Positions 37,186 to 46,436 of a DNA stretch of 64,000 nt are shown here, piece by piece. The notes beneath the pieces were generated by a model. The model was not told where the DNA came from and did not search any database. It was given only the letters and a program-made list of their open reading frames with translations. The stretch is from contig NZ_WKJI01000006.1 in NCBI RefSeq assembly GCF_009674685.1, positions 1 through 64,000 on the forward strand. Reading direction: 5' to 3'. The stretch comes from Pedobacter puniceum. GTDB taxonomy: Bacteria > Bacteroidota > Bacteroidia > Sphingobacteriales > Sphingobacteriaceae. The position numbers and the translations under genes are program-made. Within the stretch, counting starts at the first letter, position 1, and every line of letters starts with the position of its first letter.

Positions 37186-38574
37186 TTAATCTTCATAACA
37201 ACCTAAAGTAGAAGGATAAACTCTTGTAAAACCTTTAATATCTTTAGTGAGAGCTAAACCATAAGTTGTATTATTTAAATTAACACCTTTAGTTCTTGCT
37301 GTACTATTTGTAACAGTTTTATAATTCCCCTCTCTAGGATTTATAAAAGCAGGGTCAAGATTTAAGAAATTATTGTTATTTATACTCAAATCTGTAGCTA
37401 GTCTGCTGCTTCTGATGATGTTAGCTTCAAAATTTTGATTAAAGAGTTGATTAGTGCCTCTGCGGCTAATTTCTAGCTCTTCTCTTAATACTCCCCAAAT
37501 GATATTGTTTTTAAATAAAGCATTAAAATTAAAGGCAGTAGAAGAATTATAGCTATGGTCTGCCAAATAAACAGCTGGTGTAGAACGAGCTAAACTAAAG
37601 TTATAACCAGCCAAAGTATTCTGATAAAATTCATATCTACCACCATTAATAGCTGCTAAAAGATACTGCCCACAGTTAAAAAATAAATTATTGTATGCAG
37701 TAATATCTGCTTGGTAAGCTAATATTCCGGCAACTTGGTGATTCTTTATAATAGTATTACCAATTAACAGTTTAGGATTACTATTTCTACTTAAAGAATC
37801 AATCTGAATACCAATAATAGCATTCTTGATACAGCTGTAATTGATGATATTGTTATGAGAAGATGGGAAAAAATGAATCCCCTCCCATTGTCCAGGTTCA
37901 TCTTTATAAATTCTTTCTAACCTGTCGCTTGCAAAGGTTATACTATCTTGTAAAGTTCCATTAGCAGCTAGCGTACCATGTACCAAAAGTTTGGCATCTT
38001 TATGAAAGTATATTCTTGCCCCAGCAGCTATATTTAAGATGGCATTTTTATTTACTTTAAGCTGATTATAAATAATATAAGGCTTTGATTTTGTGAAAGT
38101 AGTAAGGGTACTAATTTCTGTATTGTTTAAATAAACAGCGTTTTGTCCATAAGCTATGAGCGGTATTTTAACACGATTTCCATTAAAATTACAAATGATA
38201 GAGTCCTCAACAATAAAAGGCTTTTCTTGATTATTTGGGTTAATTGATGCTCTTATAAAAACATAAATAGAATCATTTCCTTTTATTCTGATGTTTTGCG
38301 CTTGGTTAGCATTTAATCCGTTAATGTTGATACTAAAATCAGATGAATTACCGCCAGCTAATCTAATATTATTGATGTTAATACTATTAGCATTATAATT
38401 GAAGATTTTGAGTATACGAGTAACGGTACCTCTCTCTGTAAAAACGGTATCAAATAAAACAGAGTCGGTAGAGAAGTTTAATCTTGTATTAGGGCTTGTA
38501 TCTAACACCTCTGTTTTGCTACAAGCTGTAGCAAATAAGATGATAACCATCAAGAAATACAAAAGCTTCTTCAT
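37186..38574 (-). CDS. Lipoprotein with predicted parallel beta-helix
   Basis: A 462-residue protein with an SPII signal peptide and lipobox ending at Cys18 (LFATACSK), so it is predicted to be lipid-anchored. An N-terminal beta-rich region (about 30-150) is followed by many short strands with Asn-rich turns, such as GNTIIKNHQVAGILAYQADI, AYNNLFFNCGQYLLAAINGG and FNALFKNNIIWG. These suit a right-handed beta-helix of the pectate-lyase type. No catalytic residues can be named. Related proteins are common in Sphingobacteriaceae without known function. It converges on the receiver gene. Confidence 0.75.
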   Translation of the reverse strand: MKKLLYFLMVIILFATACSKTEVLDTSPNTRLNFSTDSVLFDTVFTERGTVTRILKIFNYNANSININNIRLAGGNSSDFSININGLNANQAQNIRIKGNDSIYVFIRASINPNNQEKPFIVEDSIICNFNGNRVKIPLIAYGQNAVYLNNTEISTLTTFTKSKPYIIYNQLKVNKNAILNIAAGARIYFHKDAKLLVHGTLAANGTLQDSITFASDRLERIYKDEPGQWEGIHFFPSSHNNIINYSCIKNAIIGIQIDSLSRNSNPKLLIGNTIIKNHQVAGILAYQADITAYNNLFFNCGQYLLAAINGGRYEFYQNTLAGYNFSLARSTPAVYLADHSYNSSTAFNFNALFKNNIIWGVLREELEISRRGTNQLFNQNFEANIIRSSRLATDLSINNNNFLNLDPAFINPREGNYKTVTNSTARTKGVNLNNTTYGLALTKDIKGFTRVYPSTLGCYED

Positions 38575-38602
38575 TTTATTAGTTTAATACAAATATCCAT
38601 AA

Positions 38603-39298
38603 TTAGCTGGCAAATGCAATTCCTGCGATATGAATATCATGTATGCCAGCTTTTTCTAATGCCAATACGCAGGCTTCAAGTGTAGCACCTGTGGTAATGG
38701 TATCATCTACCAACAACACCGATTTTAGATTATCATCATTTTGAGAAGCCTCAAAAACACTTTGCATATTGTAAAATCTAGACTCCCTTTTCATGAAAAT
38801 TTGGCTATCTGATGATTTTACACGTTTTAAAACATGGTTTAATACAGGTATAGATAGACTTTCACTTAAACCTAAAGCAAATTGTTCACTTTGGTTATAT
38901 CCTCTTTTACGCTGTTTACTTGGGTGCAATGGTACAGGTATAATGGCTTCTATATTTTGGTAACGCTGTTGTTTTCTTAAAATTTTACCATACATTTTAC
39001 CAAGTTCAACTCCAATTTCTGGATGATTATTGTATTTTAATTGATGCATCAGGTTTTGTACTTTACCTTCTTTACTGAAGAAAAGATAAGCCGTAGCAGA
39101 TTTAACATGAACCTTTCCCCAAAACTGTTTAACCAGTTTATTTTCATCATCTAAATGATAATCTGTAAAAGGTAATTGGTAAAGACAAGTAGTGCAAATT
39201 AAATATTCTTGATGTAATAAAGGTGTGCCACAGGTATGGCAAAGTTTAGGAAAAAATAATGCCCAGAAATCTTTTAGGTAGAGTTTAGCCAGATTCAT
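38603..39298 (-). CDS. ComF family phosphoribosyltransferase-like protein
   Basis: The 231-residue protein has an N-terminal cysteine cluster (CHTCGTPLL at about residues 18-26 and CTTC near 35) typical of the ComF zinc site. A phosphoribosyltransferase domain follows, with IIPVPLHPSKQRKRGYNQSE near 119 and the PRPP-binding VLLVDDTITTGATLEAC near 195. ComF takes part in DNA uptake in naturally competent bacteria, but homologues are near-universal and may have other roles. No other competence genes are nearby. It ends 28 nt from the lipoprotein gene on the same strand. Confidence 0.9.
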   Translation of the reverse strand: MNLAKLYLKDFWALFFPKLCHTCGTPLLHQEYLICTTCLYQLPFTDYHLDDENKLVKQFWGKVHVKSATAYLFFSKEGKVQNLMHQLKYNNHPEIGVELGKMYGKILRKQQRYQNIEAIIPVPLHPSKQRKRGYNQSEQFALGLSESLSIPVLNHVLKRVKSSDSQIFMKRESRFYNMQSVFEASQNDDNLKSVLLVDDTITTGATLEACVLALEKAGIHDIHIAGIAFAS

Positions 39299-39311
39299 GG
39301 CCTTAAAATAA

Positions 39312-40356
39312 TTATTTATTTTCTTCTTTCACAGCTAATTGTCCACAAGCAGCATCAATATCTTTACCTCTACTTCTTCTTATATTGGTAATAATACCTT
39401 GTTTTTTTAAATAATTTGCGAATATCTCGGTTTTATCAACAGCCGCATTTGTAAAATCCGCGAAAGCGATAGGGTTATATTCTATAATATTTACCTTACA
39501 AGGCACATGTTTACAAAAACGAGCAAGTTCTTTTGCATCTTCAATTTCATCATTAAAATTGTTGAAGATGATATACTCATACGTTACCGGATTTTTAGTT
39601 TTGGCAAAGTAATACTTAAGGGCTTCGGCCAAGGCAGCAAGTGAGTTTTGCTCGTTAATAGGCATGATTTCATTTCTCTTCACATCATTTGCAGCATGTA
39701 GAGATAAAGCTAGGTTAAACTTTACATCATCATCTCCTAGTTTTTTAATCATTTTAGCGATACCAGCTGTAGAAACTGTTATTCTTTTATAAGACATGTT
39801 TAAGCCATCTTCTGCTGTAATCCTGTCTATAGATTTTAAAACATTATTGTAATTTAATAAAGGTTCGCCCATGCCCATGTAAACAATATTAGACAATGGA
39901 ATACCATAATGCTCTTTCGCTTGTTTATCAATTAAAACAACTTGGTCATAAATTTCATCAGCATTTAAGTTTCGCTTTCTTTCCATATAACCTGTAGCAC
40001 AAAACTTACAAGTTAAGCTACAACCTACCTGAGATGATACACAAGCTGTCATTCTTTCGGTAGTAGGAATTAAAACACCTTCTATTAAATGTTTATCATG
40101 CAAAACAAAAGTGTTTTTAATTGTTTTATCGTTGCTAAACTGCTTTAACAGCATTAATAACAAATAGCTCGTTAAGTTTTTCGCGAAGAGGTTTTGAAAG
40201 ATTACTCATCTCATCAAAACTGAAAGCAGATTTTTTCCAAAGCCATTCATATACTTGGTTGGCTCTGAAAGCTTTTTCTCCGAGTTCTAAAAAGCGTTTT
40301 TTTAAATCTTCTAGAGATAAGCTTCTAATATCAGTTTTATTGAGTTTTGAATCCAT
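39312..40356 (-). pseudogene. rlmN: rlmN, 23S rRNA A2503/tRNA A37 methyltransferase, split by a frameshift
   Basis: RlmN is a radical-SAM enzyme that methylates C2 of A2503 in 23S rRNA. The N-terminal 73 residues (40356 down to 40135; KAFRANQVYEWLWKK, ending INAVKAV then TAG) and the rest (frame starting at 40163; FSNDKTIKNTFVLHD onward) are in different frames that overlap near 40135-40163. The larger part is complete: it has CVSSQVGC, the CxxxCxxC cluster as CSLTCKFC, GMGEPLLNY, and the C-terminal AACGQL cysteine. No other stop interrupts it. Reading GTT-AAA and then skipping one base gives K-QF-SND, so a single extra base or a +1 shift explains the break. This could be a sequencing error, a fresh mutation or recoding. 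Confidence 0.85.
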
Positions 40357-40487
40357 TTACAGATGCAAAATTACAATTAATATTTACAAGCTTAGGTAAT
40401 ATTCATATTATGGTATAAAGATTGTTCGGGTTTAGTTGTCAATTTAATATATATTCAAATAATTAACGATAAATCCAAAATTTTGCA

Positions 40488-41651
40488 ATGAGGAAGTTTA
40501 CAGCAGATTATATTTTTACATTAGAGGCAGAACCCTTAAAAAATGGTTTAATTGTTACTGATGATGAAGGAAAGATTCTTGCTGTAAACGAGTCTTTTGA
40601 TGAAAAAGACCCAGAAATTGAGCGTTTTAATGGGGCTATAGTTCCTGGTTTTATCAATGCCCATTGTCATCTAGAATTATCCCATCTTAAAGGTAAAATA
40701 GAGTCTGGAAACGGTTTAGTAGCTTTTCTTAAAGAGGTTATTGCTACCAGAGGTAAAGAAAACAAGGATGTACTGAAAGCTATACAGGCTGCCGATAAAG
40801 AAATGTGGAAGAATGGTATTGTGGCAGTTGGTGATATTTCCAATACAGATGTAACTGCTAAAATTAAAACACAAAGCCCTATACATTATCACACCTTTAT
40901 AGAAATGGTAGGGCTTGACCCTGCAAAAGCTGATGAGTTAATGGAAAAAGCCATTGAAACAGCTAATGCTTTTGAAACTTCTGTTTCTTTAACACCTCAT
41001 GCGCCTTATACCTTGTCTAAAGCATTATTAAAAAAGCTTTATAATTACTGTAAGCATAAGGTAAATCCGATTAGTTTACATAATCAAGAAAGTGATGAAG
41101 AAAATAAATTCTACCGTTACAAAACCGGAGACTTTGTGAAATTTTATGAAGATTTAGGTCTTAATATCGATTATTTCTCACCGCTTTCTAAAAATACCAT
41201 GCAAGCTATCGTTCCTTTATTGCCAGAAATGCAGCGCATTTTATTAGTGCATAATGTGTATACCAGTTTAAAAGATGTATACATGCTAAGAAGGTTTACG
41301 AAGAATATTTTCTGGTGTTTTTGTCCGGGTGCAAATCTTTATATAGATAATAAATTACCGGCTTTTGATTTCTTTAAGCAAAGTGATTACCCTATAACCT
41401 TAGGTACAGATAGTTTAGCATCAAACCACGGACTAAGCATTTTAGAAGAAATGAAAATCATTCATCAGCATAGAGAAGATTTTTCTTTCGAAACTTTGTT
41501 AAAGTGGGCTACTATCAACGGAGCCAGATTTTTAGACTTAGACAAAGAACTAGGAAGCCTTGCTGTAGGTAAAAAACCAGGGTTAAATCTCATTTCAAAT
41601 TTCAAGAATAACCACCTAACAGAAAAATCTACTGTTAAAAAGCTTATTTAA
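40488..41651 (+). CDS. Amidohydrolase family protein (deaminase-like)
   Basis: A metal-dependent hydrolase of 387 residues with a TIM-barrel fold. The metal site is visible as NAHCHLELSHLKG near residue 58, SLTPHAPYTLS near 169, SLHNQESDEENKFY near 200, and LGTDSLASNHGLS near 306, which ends in the catalytic Asp. The pattern belongs to the cytosine deaminase/ATZ-TRZ group that includes aminofutalosine deaminases of menaquinone synthesis. The substrate cannot be fixed without phylogeny, and no other menaquinone gene is here. Confidence 0.83.
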   Translation: MRKFTADYIFTLEAEPLKNGLIVTDDEGKILAVNESFDEKDPEIERFNGAIVPGFINAHCHLELSHLKGKIESGNGLVAFLKEVIATRGKENKDVLKAIQAADKEMWKNGIVAVGDISNTDVTAKIKTQSPIHYHTFIEMVGLDPAKADELMEKAIETANAFETSVSLTPHAPYTLSKALLKKLYNYCKHKVNPISLHNQESDEENKFYRYKTGDFVKFYEDLGLNIDYFSPLSKNTMQAIVPLLPEMQRILLVHNVYTSLKDVYMLRRFTKNIFWCFCPGANLYIDNKLPAFDFFKQSDYPITLGTDSLASNHGLSILEEMKIIHQHREDFSFETLLKWATINGARFLDLDKELGSLAVGKKPGLNLISNFKNNHLTEKSTVKKLI

Positions 41652-41723
41652 TTTGGATAATCATCAGTAAACAGCCAAATTAGCTTAGTTTAAATAGTTG
41701 TTTCTTTTGTTTTTATCGATTTT

Positions 41724-41999
41724 ATGAAGAAGGCTTTACAAATTACAGTTAAAGGAAAAGTACAGGGTGTGTTTTTTAGAGCCTCTACAAAAGCTGTAGC
41801 AGACCAACTTGGCGTTAAAGGAAGTGTAAAGAATTTGCCTAATGGAGATGTATTTATAGAAGCCGAAGTTGATACCTTTTTTGAGCAAGATTTTTTAGAA
41901 TGGTGTAAAACCGGCCCTGATGAGGCAGAAGTAACAGCTGTAGAAGTAAAAGAAGCAGAATTAAAAAACTTCATTAATTTTGAGATTCTAAAAAGATAA
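41724..41999 (+). CDS. Acylphosphatase
   Basis: A small cytoplasmic enzyme (91 residues) that hydrolyses acyl phosphates. It has KGKVQGVFFRASTKAVAD, with the phosphate-binding Arg near residue 19, and GSVKNLPNGDVFIEAE, with the catalytic Asn near 37. These two blocks define the family. Length matches (about 90). It ends 2 nt before the flippase-like gene. Confidence 0.95.
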   Translation: MKKALQITVKGKVQGVFFRASTKAVADQLGVKGSVKNLPNGDVFIEAEVDTFFEQDFLEWCKTGPDEAEVTAVEVKEAELKNFINFEILKR

Positions 42000-42001
42000 G
42001 C

Positions 42002-43483
42002 TTGTCTGTATTAAGAAAATTTGCTGGCCAAACTGCAATTTATGGTTTAAGTACCATAGCCTCTCGTATCCTTAATTTTTTTCTTACGCCGGTTTATACC
42101 TTGGTTTACAAACCTGCTGTTTATGGTATTTTCACTACCCTTTATGCCTATGCATCTATTTGCAATGCCATAATGGCTTTTGGCATGGAAACTACTTTTT
42201 TCAGATTCATCAATAAAAATGAGGGAGATAAGGAAAAGGTTTATAGTAATACATTTTTGGTGGTTCTGTTATTAGGGCTCTTATTTCTTAGTACAACTTT
42301 CTTATTTCTAGAACCTTTAGCAGAATGGTTACAAGCAAGTAAGCAAAGTTCTTTGGCAGATTATAAGCGGTATATTCAATACTTTATTTTTATTTTATTT
42401 CTAGATGCTTTAGCTGTCATTCCTTTTGCAAGAGTAAGGGCAGAAGGAAAGCCAAAACGCTACGCTATCATTAAATTTGTAAATATCTTGAGTTTTATCT
42501 CCCTCAATTTGTTTTTCATTTTTGGTATTCCATTCATTATTCGTCATCAATTGCCATTTTCTAATGAATTATCGCTGATTTACCAAACAGAATGGATAGG
42601 GTATGTTTTTATTTCTAACTTAATAGCTAGCGGTTTAACACTTTTGCTGTTATTACCAGAACTATTAAAACTAAAATTTAACCCCGATAAAAAGTTGGTC
42701 TTAGATATGTTTACTTATAGTTTTCCTATTCTCATTGCCAACCTTTCTTTTATTGTTAACGAGAATTTAGATAAAATTTTCTTAGGTCAATTATTACCAG
42801 CTGCAATAAGCGAAGAGCAAGTAGGGGTATATGGTGCTTGTAGTAAATTGGCTATTTTTCTAAGCATCTTCATTAATGCTTTTAGGCTTGGGGCCGAGCC
42901 TTTTTTCTTTAACAATGCAAAAAATAGCAATGCTAAAGAAACTTATGCGGCTATCATGAGTTATTTTATCATAGCGTTAAGTATCATATTTGTAGGTTTG
43001 GTAGCCAATATAGAATTGCTTAAATATTTTATTGGCGAGGCTTATTGGGTAGGCTTAAATGTTGTTCCTATATTGTTATTAGGATATTTAAGTTTAGGGA
43101 TATACATGAATTTATCGGTATGGTATAAACTATCAGACCAAACAAAATATGGCTTATATATATCTGGTATTGGTGCAGTTTGTACCATTATTCTTAATCT
43201 TATATTTATTCCCTTATGGGGATATATGGCATCGGCATGTATATCTTTAACTGTGTATATGTTAATGATGATTTTATCTTATGCATGGGGGCAAAAACAT
43301 TATCCAATACCCTATAAAGTGAAGAAAGATATCATATATATTGGTTTAGCTGTGATATTTGTATTTGCTTCTTTTGTATTATTTAAACGAAATATCATAG
43401 TTGGTAATATTTTATTATTACTTTTCACCTCTATCATTGTTTATGTAGAGAAGGATACCATAAAACGCATTTTTAAAATATGA
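42002..43483 (+). CDS. Polysaccharide flippase/MOP-superfamily membrane protein
   Basis: A 493-residue membrane protein with about 14 helices, starting [27 protein letters not shown], the usual opening of Wzx/RfbX-like flippases. [10 protein letters not shown] near residue 62 and [10 protein letters not shown] near 297 are typical of this branch in Bacteroidota. The start appears to be TTG at 42002, giving [10 protein letters not shown]. It lies outside the polysaccharide locus, in a run with dut and TPR genes, and may move a different lipid-linked glycan. It overlaps dut by 4 nt. Confidence 0.82.
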   Translation: MSVLRKFAGQTAIYGLSTIASRILNFFLTPVYTLVYKPAVYGIFTTLYAYASICNAIMAFGMETTFFRFINKNEGDKEKVYSNTFLVVLLLGLLFLSTTFLFLEPLAEWLQASKQSSLADYKRYIQYFIFILFLDALAVIPFARVRAEGKPKRYAIIKFVNILSFISLNLFFIFGIPFIIRHQLPFSNELSLIYQTEWIGYVFISNLIASGLTLLLLLPELLKLKFNPDKKLVLDMFTYSFPILIANLSFIVNENLDKIFLGQLLPAAISEEQVGVYGACSKLAIFLSIFINAFRLGAEPFFFNNAKNSNAKETYAAIMSYFIIALSIIFVGLVANIELLKYFIGEAYWVGLNVVPILLLGYLSLGIYMNLSVWYKLSDQTKYGLYISGIGAVCTIILNLIFIPLWGYMASACISLTVYMLMMILSYAWGQKHYPIPYKVKKDIIYIGLAVIFVFASFVLFKRNIIVGNILLLLFTSIIVYVEKDTIKRIFKI

Positions 43484-43914
43484 AGATTAACATCATCAAT
43501 AAATCAAATAACCCTTTACCTAATTATGAAACGGCAGCTTCTGCAGGTTTAGATTTAAGAGCAAATTTAGAAAGCCCCGAGTCTTTAAAGCCGCTAGAAA
43601 GAAAGCTTATCCCAACAGGTTTGTTTATAGAGCTACCTATAGGTTATGAAGCACAGATAAGACCAAGAAGTGGTTTGGCATATAAAGCTGGTATTTCTAT
43701 AGTAAATAGTCCGGGTACTATTGATGCCGATTATAGAGGAGAAATTAAAATATTATTGATAAACCTTTCTACCGAAGATTTTGTGATAAACCATGGCGAT
43801 AGAATAGCGCAAATGGTTATTGCAGCACATGAGCAGGCAGAGTGGGTTGAAGTTGATGAACTAAGTGAAACAGCAAGAGGCGCTGGTGGTTACGGGCATA
43901 CAGGAGTAAAATAA
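43480..43914 (+). CDS. dut: dUTP diphosphatase
   Basis: Hydrolyses dUTP to dUMP, keeping uracil out of DNA and supplying thymidylate synthesis. The 144-residue protein shows the five trimeric dUTPase motifs in order: [42 protein letters not shown] and [10 protein letters not shown]. Length fits the family. It shares 4 nt with the flippase-like gene and abuts the TPR gene without a gap. Confidence 0.97.
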   Translation: MKINIINKSNNPLPNYETAASAGLDLRANLESPESLKPLERKLIPTGLFIELPIGYEAQIRPRSGLAYKAGISIVNSPGTIDADYRGEIKILLINLSTEDFVINHGDRIAQMVIAAHEQAEWVEVDELSETARGAGGYGHTGVK

Positions 43915-45654
43915 ATGATGAACAAGAAGCATATCTTAATTTTAGCTTTAACCTGTACAGGGCTGTTGAGTTATGCTCAAAAAAATAAGAATAAACAGCA
44001 AGAATTTATCGTCATAAGTGGCAAGCAACTGTCTCAACAAGATAGCAGCTTGGTAGAAAATCTATATTATTCTGGCCTTAAAGAAAAAGTTTCTGATAAT
44101 TACAGCTTAGCAGCAGATTTTTTTAAAAGAGCTTTAGATATAGATCCTTTACATCATTTTTCTGCTTATGAATTGGCTCAAATTTATTTCAGGGCTAAAG
44201 ATTTTGAACAAGCCAAAAACTATATTCAAAAAGCTATTACCGTAGAAACACAAAACGAGTGGTATTGGTTACTTTCTTCCAATATATATCAGGAATTAAA
44301 GGATTATAATTTACTTAATTATGCCTTAACAGAATTGGTAAAAACAGCTCCTGATAAAATAGAGTATCAGCTAGATAAGGCTAATACCTTAATGATTTTA
44401 AAGAGAAACGATGAGGCTTTAGCTATTTATGATGCTTTAGAAAAACAATTTGGCTCAAATCCAGAAATTGTAAAAGGTAAACAAAACATTTTTGTAAGTA
44501 AAGGCGATTTGAAGGGAGCAACAGCTCATCTGCAAAAGTTAATAGATGAACAACCAGAAGAGGTTGTTAATTACATTTATTTAGGAGATTTATATTTTAA
44601 TAACCGACAAAAAGATAAAGCGCTTGAGGTATATAAAAAAGCAAAAGTTTTAGCTCCAGAGAATGCTTATATCAATCTGGCTTTGGCCGATATTTATAAT
44701 TCTATTGGTAAAAGTGAAGATGCCTTTAATGAGTTAAGAATAGCTTTCTCTCATCAAGAATTAGATATAGATCAAAAAATTAAAATCATTATCAGTTATT
44801 TTTCTGCTTTTCCAGAGTTAAGAGCAGTTAGGTATGCCGAGACTTTATCTAAAACTTTAACAGAAGTACATAGCAATGAGGCTAAAGCTTTTGCAGTTTA
44901 TGGTGATGTTTTATATCAAAAAAATGAATTAGAGAAGGCTAAATCTGCTTATGAAAAAGCTGTTTATTTAAACAAGCAAATTTATGTGGTTTGGGATCAA
45001 CTAATTAGGATAAAAATTAGTCTTAATGATATGCCCGGCGTGGTAAAAGACGGGGAAGAGGCTTTAAGTTTATTTCCAAATCAGGCTGTTTTATATGTTT
45101 ATACAGCTTTAGCTTATAACCAGTTAAAGCAAAGTGAAAAAGCTGTAAATTATTTAAATGCTGCACTCAATTACGAACTTAACAATCCTTTAAAAGTACA
45201 AGTTTACAGCAGTTTAGGCGATGCTTATCAAAGTTTAAAAAAATTCAAAGAATCTGTTGCAGCATATGAGCAGGCGTTGGCCCTAGAGCCAGATAATGTA
45301 TATGCACTTAACAATTATGCTTATTATTTATCGTTAAGAGATGAGAATTTGGAGAAAGCCGAGCGTATGTCCTATCGTTCTAACCAGCTAGAAAAAGATA
45401 ATTCTTCTTTTCTAGATACTTACGCTTGGATATTGTTTAGGCAAAAGAAGTATAAAGAGGCTAAAGATTGGATAGAAAAAGCTTTAAAAGCGAGTGATAG
45501 CCAAAGTGCTACTATTATAGAGCATTACGGGGATATTATTTTCCACTTAGGAGATAAAGCTGGGGCTTTAGAGAATTGGAAAAAAGCTGCTCAATTAGGT
45601 GAAAAAAGTACATTATTACAAAAGAAGATTAATGAAGGTAAATATTTTGAATAA
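43915..45654 (+). CDS. Exported tetratricopeptide-repeat protein
   Basis: The 579-residue protein begins with a signal peptide (about residues 1-21, LLSYAQ). TPR helices run through nearly the whole length, for example AADFFKRALDIDPLHHFSAY near 53, YLGDLYFNNRQKDKALEVYKKAKVLAPEN near 221, and ALNNYAYYLSLRDENLEKAE near 463. It is predicted to be periplasmic or surface-bound and to act as a protein-protein scaffold. It abuts dut and overlaps the DUF4292 lipoprotein gene by 23 nt. TPR, DUF4292 and EnvC genes in one run are common in Bacteroidota and suggest an envelope role. Confidence 0.85.
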   Translation: MMNKKHILILALTCTGLLSYAQKNKNKQQEFIVISGKQLSQQDSSLVENLYYSGLKEKVSDNYSLAADFFKRALDIDPLHHFSAYELAQIYFRAKDFEQAKNYIQKAITVETQNEWYWLLSSNIYQELKDYNLLNYALTELVKTAPDKIEYQLDKANTLMILKRNDEALAIYDALEKQFGSNPEIVKGKQNIFVSKGDLKGATAHLQKLIDEQPEEVVNYIYLGDLYFNNRQKDKALEVYKKAKVLAPENAYINLALADIYNSIGKSEDAFNELRIAFSHQELDIDQKIKIIISYFSAFPELRAVRYAETLSKTLTEVHSNEAKAFAVYGDVLYQKNELEKAKSAYEKAVYLNKQIYVVWDQLIRIKISLNDMPGVVKDGEEALSLFPNQAVLYVYTALAYNQLKQSEKAVNYLNAALNYELNNPLKVQVYSSLGDAYQSLKKFKESVAAYEQALALEPDNVYALNNYAYYLSLRDENLEKAERMSYRSNQLEKDNSSFLDTYAWILFRQKKYKEAKDWIEKALKASDSQSATIIEHYGDIIFHLGDKAGALENWKKAAQLGEKSTLLQKKINEGKYFE

Positions 45655-46414
45655 CATTTTCTTGGTACTTATAGCTTTATTTTTTACAACAGCTTGCGGT
45701 ACAAAAAGAATAGTTTCAAATACAGGTTCGGTTGCGGTAGAAAAGAAAGTGAAGTTTAATTTAGCTGATATCAAAAAGAAAGGATTTTCTTTTGAAACTT
45801 TAGCTGCCAAAGCAAAAGCTAGTTTTGATATTGCAGGTAAAAGTCAAGATTTAAACCTTAATATCAGAATAAAAAAAGGTGAAATCATTTGGTTGTCTGT
45901 AACGGCATTTGCTGGGGTAGAAGTAGCTCGTTTATATGTAACACCTGATAGCGTTAAATTCATCAATCGCTTAAATAGCGAATACGCATTAAAGCCTTTT
46001 AATTTTATCCATCGTTTTACAAGTTCTGCTATTTCTTATCAAGAATTAGAAGCCTTATTTACAGGTAATGTTTTGCCTTTTTCGTTGGTAAATGGAAGTT
46101 CTAAAATCACAGAGGAAAATAAGCTTTTTTACTTATCAGGTAATTATGAAAATTTACATTTTAAGCATCAGTTTAACGAAGTTTTACAATTGTTAAAGTT
46201 AGAGCTTAAAGATGCCTTAGCCGAGCAACAATTAGAAGCTTCTTATCAAGATTATAGACCTTTATCAGGAAGGGATTTTCCATATCAAGTACAACTGAGT
46301 TCTAGTATAGAAAATCAAAAAGTGAGTTTAAATCTTAACTATCAGACTATACAGCTTCAGGTACAACAAGATTATCCTTTTAATATTCCTAAAAGATACA
46401 CCTTGATAGAATAA
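45632..46414 (+). CDS. DUF4292-type lipoprotein
   Basis: A 260-residue protein starting at ATG 45632 with an SPII signal, NIFLVLIALFFTTACGTKR, where Cys is the lipidation site (near residue 22). The mature part (LAAKAKASFDIAGKSQDLNLNIRIKKGEIIWLSVTA) is beta-rich and recalls the LolA/LolB-like fold of DUF4292 proteins. It may bind lipid or lipoprotein in the periplasm, but no function is established. I preferred ATG 45632 to GTG 45599 since the signal begins there, although either start overlaps the TPR gene. Confidence 0.8.
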   Translation: MKVNILNNIFLVLIALFFTTACGTKRIVSNTGSVAVEKKVKFNLADIKKKGFSFETLAAKAKASFDIAGKSQDLNLNIRIKKGEIIWLSVTAFAGVEVARLYVTPDSVKFINRLNSEYALKPFNFIHRFTSSAISYQELEALFTGNVLPFSLVNGSSKITEENKLFYLSGNYENLHFKHQFNEVLQLLKLELKDALAEQQLEASYQDYRPLSGRDFPYQVQLSSSIENQKVSLNLNYQTIQLQVQQDYPFNIPKRYTLIE

Positions 46415-46431
46415 ATTTTTAGATACCTTTG
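46403..46431 (+). promoter_or_regulatory. Promoter of the EnvC-like gene (TTG-N18-TACCTTTG)
   Basis: TTG at 46403-46405 and TACCTTTG at 46424-46431 match the -33/-7 consensus. The ATG at 46437 is only 5 nt past the -7 box, so transcription probably begins at or inside the start codon, giving a leaderless message. The -33 element lies inside the end of the DUF4292 gene. Confidence 0.65.
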
Positions 46432-46436
46432 CGAAA

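Noticed and set aside
40135-40163. Programmed +1 frameshift as the main explanation for rlmN
   Set aside because: rlmN is not known to use recoding, and the junction seems to lack family residues on either side. A simple indel or sequencing error is likelier, so it is listed as a pseudogene with the alternative stated.
41649-41682. Inverted repeat TAATTTGG/CCAAATTA after the amidohydrolase gene as a terminator
   Set aside because: An 8-bp AT-rich stem with an 18-nt loop and no T tract is too weak to support.
45599-45631. GTG start at 45599 for the DUF4292 lipoprotein
   Set aside because: It would add a basic 11-residue tail before the SPII signal and lengthen the overlap with the TPR gene. 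ATG 45632 gives a normal signal peptide.
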